From the NCBI RefSeq assembly GCF_024168645.1, contig NZ_JALJWF010000001.1, positions 2,471,001 to 2,535,000 of the forward strand: a stretch of 64,000 nucleotides of DNA. Direction: 5' to 3'. This stretch comes from Pseudomonas sp. GGS8. GTDB lineage: Bacteria > Pseudomonadota > Gammaproteobacteria > Pseudomonadales > Pseudomonadaceae. A program made the position numbers and the translations under genes. Below the pieces are notes generated by a model. That model worked only from the letters and a program-made list of their open reading frames with translations, was not told the DNA's origin and did not search any database. Positions within the stretch are counted from its first letter, which is position 1. Every line of letters starts with the position of its first letter. Shown here in pieces: positions 1 through 9,070 of this stretch.

Positions 1-824
1 GCGCCGTGACAGGGCAGGGCGGTGCCGTCCGGTGTGACCGTCAGAAAAATACTGCCCCAGCCGTTCATGCAGGCTTTCGGACGTTCTTCGTAATAGTCCG
101 GCGTGACGAAAATCAGTTTGCAGGGATGCCCTTCGGCTTCCAGTTTCGCGCGGTATTCGTTAGTGATACGTTCGGCGCGAACCAGTTGTTCCTTGGTCGG
201 CAGCAGGCCGACCCGATTGAGCTGGGCCCAACCGTAGAACTGGCACGTCGCGAGTTCTACGAAGTCTGCCTCAAGGGCAATGCACAGCTCGATGATCCGG
301 TCGATCTTGTCGATGTTGTGCCGATGGGTGACGAAGTTCAGCACCATCGGGTAGCCGTGCGCCTTCACCGCTCGGGCCATTTCGAGTTTTTGTGCGAAGG
401 CTTTTTTCGAGCCGGCCAGCAGGTTGTTCACCTGCTCGTCGCTGGCCTGAAAACTGATCTGGATGTGGTCCAGGCCGGCCTTTTTGAAGTCACTGATTTT
501 CTGCTCGGTGAGGCCGATGCCGGAGGTGATCAGGTTGGTGTAGAAACCCAACTGGCGCGCTTCAGCGATCAACTCGGCGAGGTCCTGGCGCACCAGTGGC
601 TCCCCGCCGGAAAACCCCAACTGCGCCGCGCCCATTTCCCGGGCTTCGCGGAAGACCTTGATCCACTGTTCGGTGGTCAATTCTTTACCTTGCTCGGCGA
701 AATCCAATGGGTTGGAGCAGTACGGGCATTGCAGCGGGCAGCGGTAGGTCAGTTCGGCCAGCAGCCACAGCGGCAGGCCGATTTCGGGCTTGGGCGGTAA
801 CTTGTCTGACACGGAATCAGGCAA
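1..824 (-). CDS. pqqE: PqqA peptide cyclase PqqE (3' end beyond window)
   Basis: PqqE is the radical SAM enzyme that joins Glu16 and Tyr20 of the PqqA peptide by a carbon-carbon bond, with PqqD as peptide chaperone. The frame is open from about 824 down to base 1, so roughly 275 of the usual ~380 residues are present and the C-terminal cluster-binding region lies outside the window. The iron-sulfur/SAM motif CxxxCxxC is visible as CPLQCPYC at 740-717. The start is not settled: a TTG at 824 overlaps the pqqD stop by 8 bases and suggests coupling, while a GTG at 812 is also possible; neither has a strong ribosome binding site. It is the last visible gene of the pqq operon. Confidence 0.93.
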   Translation of the reverse strand, partial: MPDSVSDKLPPKPEIGLPLWLLAELTYRCPLQCPYCSNPLDFAEQGKELTTEQWIKVFREAREMGAAQLGFSGGEPLVRQDLAELIAEARQLGFYTNLITSGIGLTEQKISDFKKAGLDHIQISFQASDEQVNNLLAGSKKAFAQKLEMARAVKAHGYPMVLNFVTHRHNIDKIDRIIELCIALEADFVELATCQFYGWAQLNRVGLLPTKEQLVRAERITNEYRAKLEAEGHPCKLIFVTPDYYEERPKACMNGWGSIFLTVTPDGTALPCHG

Positions 825-1092
825 GTTCGATCCAGTGCTGAGCACGGGCGACCTCCATGAATTGCTCGATGTCGTCACCGAGCTCGGGCACGCCGGGGAA
901 CTGTTTGTCGAGCTCGGCGATGATTGCCGCGACATCTCGCTGGCCATCGATCAAGCCGCCGATCAGCGCGGCGCTATCGTTGAGTTTGATCATGCCTTCG
1001 GGGTAGAGCAATACATGGCCTTTTTGCGCCGGTTCGTACTGGAAACGGTAGCCGGGACGCCAGGTTGGGGTTTTGCTGCGATCGAAACTCAT
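817..1092 (-). CDS. pqqD: PQQ biosynthesis peptide chaperone PqqD
   Basis: PqqD (91 residues, normal length) is a small winged-helix-like RiPP recognition protein that binds the PqqA precursor and presents it to PqqE. The sequence shows the family pattern: an N-terminal [11 protein letters not shown] segment, then [11 protein letters not shown] and a C-terminal helical part. The gene overlaps pqqC by 4 bases (ATGA type) and runs into pqqE, so it is translated as part of the pqqABCDE unit. It has no catalytic motif, as expected. Confidence 0.95.
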   Translation of the reverse strand: MSFDRSKTPTWRPGYRFQYEPAQKGHVLLYPEGMIKLNDSAALIGGLIDGQRDVAAIIAELDKQFPGVPELGDDIEQFMEVARAQHWIELA

Positions 1093-1841
1093 AAGGTGAT
1101 TCCTTTATGCCAGACCCGCTGCTCGGTCACGCTGTGGTAGGGCGGGCGGTTCAGTTCGTAGGCCATGCTCATGGCATCGAGCATGCTCCAAAGAATGTCC
1201 AGTTTGAACTGGAGAATTTCCAGCATGCGCTCCTGGCCTTCCCGCGTAGTGTAATGCTGCAACGTGATCGCCAGACCGTGTTCCACATCCCGGCGCGCCT
1301 GGCCCAGGCGTGTGCGGAAATATTCGTAGCCGGCCGGGTCGATCCACGGGTAATGCTGCGGCCAACTGTCGAGACGCGATTGATGGATTTGCGGAGCGAA
1401 CAGCTCGGTCAACGAGCTGCTGGCGGCTTCCTGCCAACGGGCCCGGCGGGCGAAGTTGACGTAGGCATCCACCGCGAAACGCACGCCGGGCAACACCAGC
1501 TCCTGAGAGCGCAGCTGATCCGGGTCGAGACCGACCGCTTGCCCAAGACGCAACCAGGCTTCGATACCGCCGTCTTCGCCGGGGGCGCCGTCATGGTCCA
1601 GCAGGCGCTGAATCCACTCACGACGAATCTCGCGGTCCGGGCAGTTGGCCAGGATCGCGGCGTCCTTGAGCGGGATGTTCACCTGATAGTAAAAGCGGTT
1701 GGCGACCCAACCCTGGATCTGCTCGCGGGTCGCCCGGCCTTCATACATCGCCACGTGATACGGATGATAGATGTGGTAGTAGGCGCCCTTGGCGCGCAGG
1801 GCCGCTTCGAATTCGGTGGGGGACATTGGGGTGTCAGTCAT
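1089..1841 (-). CDS. pqqC: Pyrroloquinoline-quinone synthase PqqC
   Basis: PqqC is a cofactorless oxidase that performs the last step of PQQ synthesis, ring closure and oxidation of AHQQ by molecular oxygen. The 250-residue protein is all-helical of the TenA/PqqC type, with the N-terminal block [12 protein letters not shown] and the segment [14 protein letters not shown] typical of the family. The chosen start is the ATG at 1841 ([11 protein letters not shown]), which agrees with PqqC length; an in-frame ATG at 1862 would add seven residues that do not look like the family. pqqC is separated from pqqB by a REP hairpin of about 65 bases, so pqqCDE may be at a lower transcript level than pqqAB. 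Confidence 0.96.
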   Translation of the reverse strand: MTDTPMSPTEFEAALRAKGAYYHIYHPYHVAMYEGRATREQIQGWVANRFYYQVNIPLKDAAILANCPDREIRREWIQRLLDHDGAPGEDGGIEAWLRLGQAVGLDPDQLRSQELVLPGVRFAVDAYVNFARRARWQEAASSSLTELFAPQIHQSRLDSWPQHYPWIDPAGYEYFRTRLGQARRDVEHGLAITLQHYTTREGQERMLEILQFKLDILWSMLDAMSMAYELNRPPYHSVTEQRVWHKGITL

Positions 1842-1895
1842 TGCGGTTCTCCGGGGGAACAACCGGGTGGATTCTGGGGTGTCTGGTCGGACGCT

Positions 1896-1960
1896 TTCGC
1901 GGGCAAGCCTGCTCCCGCAGAGATAGCGCTATCTCTGCGGGAGCGTGGCTTGCCCGCGAA
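1896..1960. repeat. Paired REP palindrome between pqqB and pqqC
   Basis: Two inverted REP copies form one long hairpin. The outer 14-base arms (1896-1909 and 1947-1960) and inner 15-base arms meet around a GCGC loop, with one or two unpaired bases between inner and outer parts. The core GCGGGCAAGCC is the common Pseudomonas REP core. It lies inside the pqq operon, where such a hairpin may protect upstream mRNA from 3' exonucleases. Confidence 0.85.
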
Positions 1961-1971
1961 GGGGCCATCCG

Positions 1972-2883
1972 CTACAGCACAATACTCATGCCGTCATACG
2001 CCACTTCAACCTCACGCCGGGCCAGTTCCGCACGCTCCGGCGAATCCTCATCGAGAATCGGGTTGGTGTTGTTGATGTGGATAAGCACTTTGCGCTGTTT
2101 GGGCAGTTGCTCCAGCACTTCGAGCATACCGCCGGGGCCGTTCTGCGCCAGGTGGCCCATTTCCCGACCCGTGCGCGTGCCAACGCCACGGCGCTGCATT
2201 TCGTCGTCATCCCACATCGTACCGTCCACCAGCAGGCAATCGCTGCTGGCCATGATCTTCAGCAGCGGTGCATCGACCTTGCCCAGCCCCGGTGCGTAGA
2301 ACAGTTTGCCGCCGGTGCTCAGGTCTTCGACGATCAGGCCGATATTGTCGCCTGGATGCGGGTCGAAGCGGTGCGGCGAGTACGGAGGGGCGGCGCTACG
2401 CAGGGGCAGCGGGGTGAAGCGCAGGTTCGGGCAGGCCGGTACGGTGAAGCTCTGATCGAGTTCGATACGGTTCCAGTTCAACCCGCCATTCCAGTGAGTC
2501 AGCATGGTGAACAACGGGAAACCGGTGCTCAGGTCTTCGTGGACCATGTCGGTGCACCAGACCTGATGCGGGCAACCTTCACGCAGGCTGAGCAGGCCGG
2601 TGGTGTGGTCGATCTGGCTGTCCATCAGGATGATTGCGCTGATGCCGGTATCACGCAGCGCGCGCCCCGGTTGCATCGGCGCGAAACTCTGGAGCTGGGC
2701 GCGGATGTCCGGCGAAGCATTGCACAGCACCCAGTTCACGCCGTCATCGGAAATTGCGATGGACGACTGGGTACGCGCCTCGGCCCGCAGGCTGCCGTCG
2801 CGAAAACCCGCGCAGTTCACGCAGTTGCAGTTCCACTGGGGGAAACCGCCGCCGGCGGCGGAACCTAGAATCTGGACAAACAT
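1972..2883 (-). CDS. pqqB: PQQ biosynthesis protein PqqB
   Basis: PqqB is a metallo-beta-lactamase-fold protein of PQQ synthesis. It is required for full PQQ production and has been assigned a hydroxylase role on the tyrosine part of the precursor. The 303 residues match the family length. The N-terminus carries [16 protein letters not shown] with the cysteine-rich CNCVNC element, and the metal-site region reads [11 protein letters not shown]. The ATG at 2883 follows an AATGATGGAGCGGCC leader containing GGAG. The gene sits behind an intrinsic terminator that follows pqqA. Confidence 0.95.
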   Translation of the reverse strand: MFVQILGSAAGGGFPQWNCNCVNCAGFRDGSLRAEARTQSSIAISDDGVNWVLCNASPDIRAQLQSFAPMQPGRALRDTGISAIILMDSQIDHTTGLLSLREGCPHQVWCTDMVHEDLSTGFPLFTMLTHWNGGLNWNRIELDQSFTVPACPNLRFTPLPLRSAAPPYSPHRFDPHPGDNIGLIVEDLSTGGKLFYAPGLGKVDAPLLKIMASSDCLLVDGTMWDDDEMQRRGVGTRTGREMGHLAQNGPGGMLEVLEQLPKQRKVLIHINNTNPILDEDSPERAELARREVEVAYDGMSIVL

Positions 2884-2906
2884 GGCCGCTCCATCATTGA
2901 AAACTG

Positions 2907-2937
2907 AAAATAAAAACGCCCCGGCGAGCCGAGGCGT
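2907..2937 (-). terminator. Intrinsic terminator between pqqA and pqqB
   Basis: On the minus strand a 10-bp GC-rich stem (arms 2937-2928 and 2925-2916, one G-U pair, two-base loop) is followed directly by TTTTATTTT. This is a textbook Rho-independent terminator only 30 bases after the pqqA stop and 24 bases before the pqqB start. It should let most transcripts end after pqqA, giving the substrate peptide in excess over the enzymes. Confidence 0.85.
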
Positions 2938-2967
2938 AGCACTGCATTCTCTACCAGACGGCAGAGC

Positions 2968-3042
2968 TTAGCGGCTTGCGAAGTACATGGTGACTTCGAA
3001 GCCGATACGCAGGTCGGTGTAAGCAGGTTTGGACCAGGACAT
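2968..3042 (-). CDS. pqqA: PQQ precursor peptide PqqA
   Basis: PqqA is the 24-residue ribosomal peptide from which PQQ is made. The gene starts with ATG at 3042 behind a clear AAGGAGC ribosome binding site and ends with TAA at 2968. The peptide begins MSWSKPAYTDLR and contains the diagnostic EVTMY core, with Glu16 and Tyr20 as the two residues cross-linked by PqqE. It lies between pqqF and pqqB on the same strand. A terminator follows immediately. Confidence 0.97.
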   Translation of the reverse strand: MSWSKPAYTDLRIGFEVTMYFASR

Positions 3043-3198
3043 AGAAGCGCTCCTTCAGGTGGATGGGACAGTTGAGACCTATACATATAGTCCACCTCCA
3101 GCCGGAGATGTTCAGATAGTTAGGTGGCTATGTTACTCAAAATTACAGAGCGATTGGCCACGAATCTTTGAGAAAGCTAATTGCAGCACCGGTAATGA
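3043..3198 (-). promoter_or_regulatory. pqqF-pqqA intergenic region, probable pqqA promoter region
   Basis: This 156-base gap precedes pqqA. It is richer in A and T than the flanking genes and contains the short palindrome CTATACATATAG at 3079-3090, about 37 bases upstream of the pqqA start, which could be an overlapping -10 element or an operator. A small CTCC/GGAG hairpin lies just upstream of it. I could not fix a -35 box, so the exact promoter is not assigned. Confidence 0.35.
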
Positions 3199-5637
3199 TC
3201 ATTTTGCCACTTGCCAAGGCGCCCCGGAACAAGGCCCGCTGGCCAGGCAGCGCCATCCGCCGTCGGCCCGATTCAGTCGTTGTGCCGCCGCCAGCAAGGC
3301 TTCACGGTCGATCATCAGAACTGCCTGGGGCAGACGCTTCAGGTAATCAGACGAATGGCCGGCCAGTTTGCCTTGCCAGAGTAGCTCGGCGGCCTGGGCG
3401 TTGGGCAGGGCGGTGCTGTCGAATTGATTGGCCAGGGCCTGGCGTTGGGTAATGAAGGTCCGCTCATCGAGGCCTTCGATCAGCCTTTCGAATTCGCCGA
3501 GGAACTGTTCGATGTGCTGCAACAGGTCCAGAGGCGCGACGCTTGGCGATTGCACGCCGAACAACAGCCCGGTCTGCCCGTTTATCTGACGCAGTCCGCT
3601 GAATACGGCGTAACCCAGTTGCAGTTCCACCCGCAGGCGCTGGTAGAACGGTGTCTGGCACACGTGTGCGAGCAAGCACCAGGCGGCCTCATCGGCGATG
3701 TCATGGGTTGCCGCCGGACAAAAGAGTAACAGCGCGTGTTCGCTGGAGCCGGTATCGACGGCGTTCCAGAGATGCAGTGAGCCGATCAATAACGGCGGCG
3801 TCGATTGATGGTCTGGCGTTCCCGGCACACGACTCAAGGCAAGCCCCATCGCCGCTTGAGTCTGGGCCGACAGGCCGGTCGCCAGACCATCCCAGCGTGC
3901 ACTCGACCAGAGTTGCTGCAAGTCATCTGAGGTCGTGGTGTGCTCAAGGCATGACTCGGGCAGTGCCTTGAGCAGCTGTCGAATCGGCATCAATGGGATG
4001 GTCGTCGGTTCTTCCTGTGAGAAACGCGCATCAGGTTTTGTCAGCGCTTTCAGCACATGTTCGAGGACTGTTGGCATCGGCTCCTGCAGGCCCGTCAGTT
4101 TCAGCAGCCATTCATTGCCTGATGCGCTGAAGGAAACGTCGACACCCGCCTGACGTGCATCTTCGCGCAACGGCTCCAGGCTGTTTTCCAGATACGTCTG
4201 AAGACGGCTGTGAGGCGCGGACTCCAGGCGCCAGCGCAGATAAACCGCACCTTCTTCCGTGTTGTCTGGCAATGCCTGACTGAACTGCATCGGCGATCGT
4301 TCGCGGCGACTGCGCGAGCGATCCTGGGCAAAGGTCCGCAGGCCGCGGTGGGCGCTGGTCTGGCCGCGAATCAAGCCGGCATTCGCGGCTGGAGCCTCGG
4401 TACGCAAAAACGGGTTGGGGGTTGGCAGTTGCCACTGGCCGATAAAGTTATCCACAGTGCCGATTTGTTTCAGAATTGCCTTGAGGGCGACAACGCTCTG
4501 TTCGGACAACCCCGGTTCAAGTTGCTCGCTGTCCCGTTGGGCCAATTGCAAGGCGCTGCTGACTTGCTGTTGGCGCTGCTGCAGGGTTGCGTACTCTTCG
4601 CGCAACTCGACCCAATCCTGATGAGAGGCAAAAAAGCCCAGCCAATCCAGAAGCCGTTCGCGGATCATGTTGTCCGGTTGCGTGGTGTGGGCGGGCCGTG
4701 TGAATTCGATGTGCAGCAAGGCTTGCCCGGCGTAGCGGTAGAGCGGCGCGGCTTTCAGGTTGTCCGCCAGCCCATGCTCTCGCAGTTGCGCCAACAGGCC
4801 GCCGGGTTTTGCGGTATTCAACCAATGACACAGGAACGCCAGTGCTTCGGGCGATGAGTCGGGCAGCGCTTCGAAGGCGAACAGCAGATCCAGTCGATGC
4901 TCACCAGCCTGTTGATAACTATTGTCCGAAGAATCCATCAACAGGGTGGGCTTTGCCTGAGGGACTTTCTTACCGGCGGGAATGGCAATGGCAAACGCCT
5001 GCGCCATCCCTTTCAACGCCTCGAGACTCTGTGGGCCGGCCAAGCTCAACGTCATCTGTCCGGTCTGATAAAACTGCTGATAAAAGTCCTTCAACGCATG
5101 CTGAAACTCAGGCTGCGGCACCGGCAGGCTGTAACGGTTTCCGGCATGAAACGCCCGTAACGGGTGGGCCGCCGAGAGCCCATCGAACAGCGCAAATTGC
5201 TGCTGGGCTGTGGCATCCCGCGACCAGGCGACAAATTCAGCGTGCAGCACTTCCCGTTCCCGCCGCTGATCGTCCGGATTCATACGCGGATGGGCGAGCA
5301 TGTCTGACAGACGCTCCAGCCCACCGCTGAATGCCTGAGGCGGCAGTTCGAAAAAGAAGTCTGTCGTCCGTTCGCTGGTGCGCGCATTCACCTGCCCGCC
5401 ATGACCTTGTACGTAGGCCATCAGCCCTTGCTCGGCGGGAAAGCGCTCTGTACCCAGGAACAGCAAATGCTCGAGAAAGTGCGCCAGCCCTGGCCAGGCC
5501 AATGGCACGTCGTGACTGCCGGCAGCAACCCGCAACGCGGCGGCGCAGCGCTTCAGACCGGGAGCATGACGCAGCGTCACCCGCAGGCCGTTGGCCAGGG
5601 TTTCAGTGTGAAGGTGGGGGTGATTCAGCGCAGGCAT
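3199..5637 (-). CDS. pqqF: PQQ biosynthesis M16 peptidase PqqF
   Basis: PqqF is a zinc peptidase of family M16 (insulinase/pitrilysin type) thought to cut the cross-linked residues out of modified PqqA. The inverted zinc motif HxxEH is present as HFLEH at residues 53-57, with a downstream acidic segment REVLHAEF for the third ligand. The C-terminal half is the usual inactive M16 repeat. The ATG at 5637 is preferred (812 residues) because TGGAAG lies 6-7 bases upstream; the GTG at 5643 would leave no spacing. It is the first gene of the pqq cluster here and lies downstream of davA on the same strand. Confidence 0.93.
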   Translation of the reverse strand: MPALNHPHLHTETLANGLRVTLRHAPGLKRCAAALRVAAGSHDVPLAWPGLAHFLEHLLFLGTERFPAEQGLMAYVQGHGGQVNARTSERTTDFFFELPPQAFSGGLERLSDMLAHPRMNPDDQRREREVLHAEFVAWSRDATAQQQFALFDGLSAAHPLRAFHAGNRYSLPVPQPEFQHALKDFYQQFYQTGQMTLSLAGPQSLEALKGMAQAFAIAIPAGKKVPQAKPTLLMDSSDNSYQQAGEHRLDLLFAFEALPDSSPEALAFLCHWLNTAKPGGLLAQLREHGLADNLKAAPLYRYAGQALLHIEFTRPAHTTQPDNMIRERLLDWLGFFASHQDWVELREEYATLQQRQQQVSSALQLAQRDSEQLEPGLSEQSVVALKAILKQIGTVDNFIGQWQLPTPNPFLRTEAPAANAGLIRGQTSAHRGLRTFAQDRSRSRRERSPMQFSQALPDNTEEGAVYLRWRLESAPHSRLQTYLENSLEPLREDARQAGVDVSFSASGNEWLLKLTGLQEPMPTVLEHVLKALTKPDARFSQEEPTTIPLMPIRQLLKALPESCLEHTTTSDDLQQLWSSARWDGLATGLSAQTQAAMGLALSRVPGTPDHQSTPPLLIGSLHLWNAVDTGSSEHALLLFCPAATHDIADEAAWCLLAHVCQTPFYQRLRVELQLGYAVFSGLRQINGQTGLLFGVQSPSVAPLDLLQHIEQFLGEFERLIEGLDERTFITQRQALANQFDSTALPNAQAAELLWQGKLAGHSSDYLKRLPQAVLMIDREALLAAAQRLNRADGGWRCLASGPCSGAPWQVAK

Positions 5638-5680
5638 GAGCACTTCCAGAACAGAGAAGCGCTAATGCTAGCGGATTAGA

Positions 5681-5734
5681 GGGCGTTCTCAATGAGTTTC
5701 CACACTACGCCGGGGAAACTCATTGAGAACGCCC
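5681..5734. repeat. Perfect 21-bp inverted repeat between davA and pqqF
   Basis: The arms 5681-5701 and 5714-5734 are perfect 21-base complements (GGGCGTTCTCAATGAGTTTCC and its reverse) around a 12-base loop. The hairpin starts 12 bases after the davA stop and ends 44 bases before the pqqF start. There is no T tract on either side, so it is not a standard intrinsic terminator. It does not contain the REP core found elsewhere in the window. It may separate or tune the davBA and pqq transcripts. Confidence 0.8.
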
Positions 5735-5745
5735 CCCTGAGTGGA

Positions 5746-6540
5746 TCAGCGCTTGTTCAGCGCGTCGTAAAGCTCGGGACGACGATCGATGAAGTAGCGA
5801 TTGGCGGCGCGGGAATCGATCATCAGTTGGCGATCCAGCACACCGACAATCAGTGCTTCATCAAGACCGGCCTGGGCGATACGGCTGCCATCCGGCGCGG
5901 CAATGCTGCTCTGGCCGCAATACTGGATCTCGCCTTCGTGCCCGCAGTAGTTGGCGTAAGCCACATAACACTGGTTTTCGAAGGCCCGGGCGCGGACGGT
6001 GACGTCGGCGATGAAATCGTAGGGAATCATGTTCGCCGTCGGCACCAGGATCAACTCGGCACCGGCCAACGCCAGACGCCGGGCGTTCTCCGGGAATTCC
6101 AGGTCGTAGCAGATCAAAAAGCCAAGCTTCCAGCCGTTGAGTTCAACCAACGGAAACTCATCCGGCCCGGGGCTGAACATCGAGTGATCGAGGTCACCGA
6201 ACAGATGAGTCTTGCGGTAGTTGCAGAGCCGCTCGCCATTGGCGTCGATCAACTGCACGGCGTTGTAGATCTGCCCGTCCTCGGTACGCTCCGGGTAGCC
6301 ATACAGAATGGCAATCCCCGCCGTCTTGGCGATGCGCGCGATGTGCTGCGCCGATTCACCGTTGTACACCTCCGCCAGCACGCTGATGGCGTCTATGCCG
6401 ATGTTGTAGCCGGTCAGGAACATCTCCGGCACCACCAGCAAGTCCGCGCCCTTGGCCTCCAGCGCCAATTGATGCAGGCGTTGCAGGTTGCCTGCGACAT
6501 CCAGGGGCAGCGGTGGGCATTGGTAAAGGGCTACGCGCAT
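5746..6540 (-). CDS. davA: 5-aminovaleramidase DavA (carbon-nitrogen hydrolase)
   Basis: DavA hydrolyses 5-aminovaleramide, the product of DavB, to 5-aminovalerate and ammonia in the lysine aminovalerate pathway. The 264 residues form a nitrilase-superfamily domain with the catalytic triad Glu39 (VVPEMF), Lys110 (NYRKTH) and Cys144 (LICYDLEFPENAR). The gene lies 12 bases downstream of davB, and the pair has the gene content of the P. putida davBA operon. The substrate is inferred from this pairing; by motif alone it is only a nitrilase-family amidase. Confidence 0.88.
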   Translation of the reverse strand: MRVALYQCPPLPLDVAGNLQRLHQLALEAKGADLLVVPEMFLTGYNIGIDAISVLAEVYNGESAQHIARIAKTAGIAILYGYPERTEDGQIYNAVQLIDANGERLCNYRKTHLFGDLDHSMFSPGPDEFPLVELNGWKLGFLICYDLEFPENARRLALAGAELILVPTANMIPYDFIADVTVRARAFENQCYVAYANYCGHEGEIQYCGQSSIAAPDGSRIAQAGLDEALIVGVLDRQLMIDSRAANRYFIDRRPELYDALNKR

Positions 6541-6552
6541 TTCGGATTCCTC

Positions 6553-8235
6553 TTACTCGGGCAGGGCGATCGGACCGATCTCGTTGAATACATCTCCTGG
6601 ACCCGGGTTTTCGGCGTGAGTTTCACCGCCGAAGTGTTTCATGATGCCCCACACCGCGTTGAGCGAGGTCTGCACCGCGCCTTCAACCCACGCCGGTGTC
6701 CATGAAACGTCATCGCCGGCGATGAAAATCCCGCGCTGCTCGGGTGGCATGTCGTCCTGCATGAAGTGCGCATACATGCGCTGGTTGTAGCGATAGTGGC
6801 CGGGCAGGGCGCCTTTGAAAGCCCCGAGGAAATGCGGGTCGGCTTCCCACGACACGGTGATCGGATCGCCGATGATGCGTGCGGCGATGTCGACTTTCGG
6901 GTAGATCTTCTTCAGCGCATCCAGCGCCAGTTTCACGCGTTTTTCCACGGGGTGCGGAAGCATTTTCAGCGCGTCGCTCATCCACGAGTACGACAGGCAA
7001 ATCACCCCGGGCTTGTCGTCGCCGTTGTCGAACAAATACGTGCCGCGGGTAAGGCGATCGGTGAGGGTCATGCTCATCAGGTCGCGACCGGTTTCCGGGT
7101 CCTTGTCCTTCCAGAACGGGCGATCGACCATCACGAAAGTCTTCGACGACTGCATGTAACGGGTGCGGTCCAGGGCCATCCACATCTTTTGCGAGAACAG
7201 GGTCTCGTCGCATTCGATCTGGGTGGTCAGCAGCCAGCTCTGGCAAGTGGTCAGCACCGCGGCGTATTCGCGGGTGTCGCCCCAGTTGTCGGTGACCGCA
7301 AAACGGCCGCCTGCCGCGTGAGCAATTTTCTTCACGCCGGTACGTGGTGCGCCGTTGTGCAGCGAGCTCAGACTGGTGCCTTCCGGCCAGTGCACGCAAC
7401 GCTCCGGCACATGGCGCCAGATGCCCTGCGGTACTTGTTCCACGCCGCCGACCACCAAGTGCTGGTGATCGTCGCAGTTGGTCATCACCACGCGGAAGAT
7501 TTCCAGCATCGAGTTGGGGAAGTCCGAGTCCCAGCCACCGGTGCCGAAACCGACCTGGCCGAACACTTCGCGGTGATGGAACGACAGTTTGGCGAAGGCT
7601 TTGGAGGTGGCGACGAAGTCGTAGAACGTGCGGTCGTCCCACAGCGGCACCAAGGTGTTCCACAATTCCTTGAGGCGCGGCACGTCGCGGTCGCGGATCG
7701 CTTGCTGGATCTCGCCAAAGCGCGAACCGTCTTCCAGGGCATCGGCCCAGGCGTCAGCAACTTCCTGGAACAGCGCAGGAAGATCCGCCAGTTTCTGTGC
7801 GTAATGGGTTTTGCCTTCCAGATCGATCACCGTGCTGCCGGACGCGGGGGTCAGCGGGTTTGGGAAAGGTTTGGTCTGGAGGCCGAGCTTGTCGACGTAG
7901 TGATAAAACGCGGTGGACGACACCGGGAAACGCATGCCGCCGAGCTCGGCGATGATGCCTTCGGCACCGTTGAACGCCTGGGAGCGCAGGCGACCGCCCA
8001 TTTTCGAGGCTTCGTAGACGACGGGTTTCAGGCCCAGTTTCATCAATTCATAGGCGGCCACCAGACCGGCGATGCCAGCCCCGACAATCGCCACCTCGGC
8101 GCCGTGATTGTGCGCCGGAATGCTGCCCAGACCGGCCGGGTGTTCGATCCAGTCGTCAAAGGCGAAAGGAAAGTCCGGGCCGAAAATAGTGACTGGTTTT
8201 TTACCGTCTGCAGGATGGCGATTGTTCTTGTTCAT
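6553..8235 (-). CDS. davB: Lysine 2-monooxygenase DavB
   Basis: DavB is an FAD-dependent amine oxidase-fold monooxygenase that converts L-lysine to 5-aminovaleramide with release of CO2. The 560-residue length matches the P. putida enzyme. The dinucleotide-binding motif GAGIAG is at residues 52-57 within VAIVGAGIAGLVAAYEL, followed by the GGRLRS flavin segment and a C-terminal FIAGDDVSWTPAWVEGA block that closes the FAD site. It is transcribed with davA. An Lrp/AsnC gene lies upstream in the same direction. Tryptophan 2-monooxygenases are related, but davA next door supports lysine. Confidence 0.92.
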   Translation of the reverse strand: MNKNNRHPADGKKPVTIFGPDFPFAFDDWIEHPAGLGSIPAHNHGAEVAIVGAGIAGLVAAYELMKLGLKPVVYEASKMGGRLRSQAFNGAEGIIAELGGMRFPVSSTAFYHYVDKLGLQTKPFPNPLTPASGSTVIDLEGKTHYAQKLADLPALFQEVADAWADALEDGSRFGEIQQAIRDRDVPRLKELWNTLVPLWDDRTFYDFVATSKAFAKLSFHHREVFGQVGFGTGGWDSDFPNSMLEIFRVVMTNCDDHQHLVVGGVEQVPQGIWRHVPERCVHWPEGTSLSSLHNGAPRTGVKKIAHAAGGRFAVTDNWGDTREYAAVLTTCQSWLLTTQIECDETLFSQKMWMALDRTRYMQSSKTFVMVDRPFWKDKDPETGRDLMSMTLTDRLTRGTYLFDNGDDKPGVICLSYSWMSDALKMLPHPVEKRVKLALDALKKIYPKVDIAARIIGDPITVSWEADPHFLGAFKGALPGHYRYNQRMYAHFMQDDMPPEQRGIFIAGDDVSWTPAWVEGAVQTSLNAVWGIMKHFGGETHAENPGPGDVFNEIGPIALPE

Positions 8236-8471
8236 GGCTGACCTTGCTGGCGACCCGACGCAGGATGCGCGTCTGAGTATAGGAAAAGATGGCAGCCATT
8301 CTAGAGAGCGTAGAACACGTTAATAAGACGCAATGTGTCGTCGTTTTGATAATTGCTTGATCAATATGACGATGTATCGCTACACATAGTCAATGTAGGA
8401 GCGAGCGGTGCGGCGATCCGACTTGCCCGCGAAGAGCCCCGACCAGACACCGAAGACTTACCGGCAGAAAC
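8236..8471 (-). promoter_or_regulatory. davB upstream region
   Basis: This 236-base gap between the Lrp-type gene and davB holds the likely davB promoter. On the minus strand TAGAAT (8300-8295) and CCTATACTC (8281-8273) both resemble -10 elements, the second of the sigma-S type. Farther upstream, an AT-rich stretch with the partial inverted repeat ATTGCTTGATCAAT (8354-8367 on the plus strand) could bind the Lrp-type regulator. A degenerate REP copy lies at about 8394-8440. No single promoter is certain. Confidence 0.35.
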
Positions 8472-8933
8472 TCAAACCGGCTGCCCCCGATCAATCTTGC
8501 TGCTCAAGATGATCGAAGTCGTCGTCTTCTCCACCCCATCCACACTGCCGATCTGATCCAGCAACTGATCCAACTGCTCCGGCGAATCGGTGCGCAACCA
8601 CGCCACATAATCAAATTCGCCACTCACCGCACACAGCTGCTGCACCTGAGCCATGGCACTAAGACGACGCAGCACTTCCTTGCCGGACCTCGGTTGTACC
8701 GTAATCCCGACGTAGGCCTGCAACCCGCCATCGATCACACGCTGACCCAGGCGCACACCGTAACCGGTGATCACTTTGGCCTTTTCCAACCGTGCCAGGC
8801 GCGACGTGACGGTGGTGCGGGCGATACCCAACTGCCGGGCAAGCATGGCCACACTTTCACGGGCATTGATCTGCAAGGCGGCGATCAATTGGCGGTCGAT
8901 TTCGTCGAGAACGGGCGGGCGAGTGTCAGGCAA
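8472..8933 (-). CDS. Lrp/AsnC family transcriptional regulator
   Basis: The protein has an N-terminal AsnC-type winged helix (LAALQINARESVAMLARQLGIA and following recognition helix, about residues 13-60) and a C-terminal RAM amino-acid-sensing domain (YVGITVQPRSG to the end). Its place directly upstream of davBA suggests that it senses lysine or a lysine product and controls them; this is inference. The start is taken as TTG 8933 because GGAGA lies 7 bases upstream; an earlier TTG at 8960 lacks such a site. The length is 153 residues, normal for the family. Confidence 0.88.
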   Translation of the reverse strand: MPDTRPPVLDEIDRQLIAALQINARESVAMLARQLGIARTTVTSRLARLEKAKVITGYGVRLGQRVIDGGLQAYVGITVQPRSGKEVLRRLSAMAQVQQLCAVSGEFDYVAWLRTDSPEQLDQLLDQIGSVDGVEKTTTSIILSSKIDRGQPV

Positions 8934-9070
8934 AGGGGCATCTCCAGCGGTACAGAGCAATGGGCAGGCATATTACAGGCACTCCATACTCTCGACGGGT
9001 TAATTGGATAGACACAAATTGTCACTCGTAGTCGAATGCCCAACCGGGGCTGTGAAGCGAGGTGATCGAA

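Noticed and set aside
1107..2075. Plus-strand frame over pqqC and the REP pair
   Set aside because: It is antisense to pqqC and reads through a repeat; no family.
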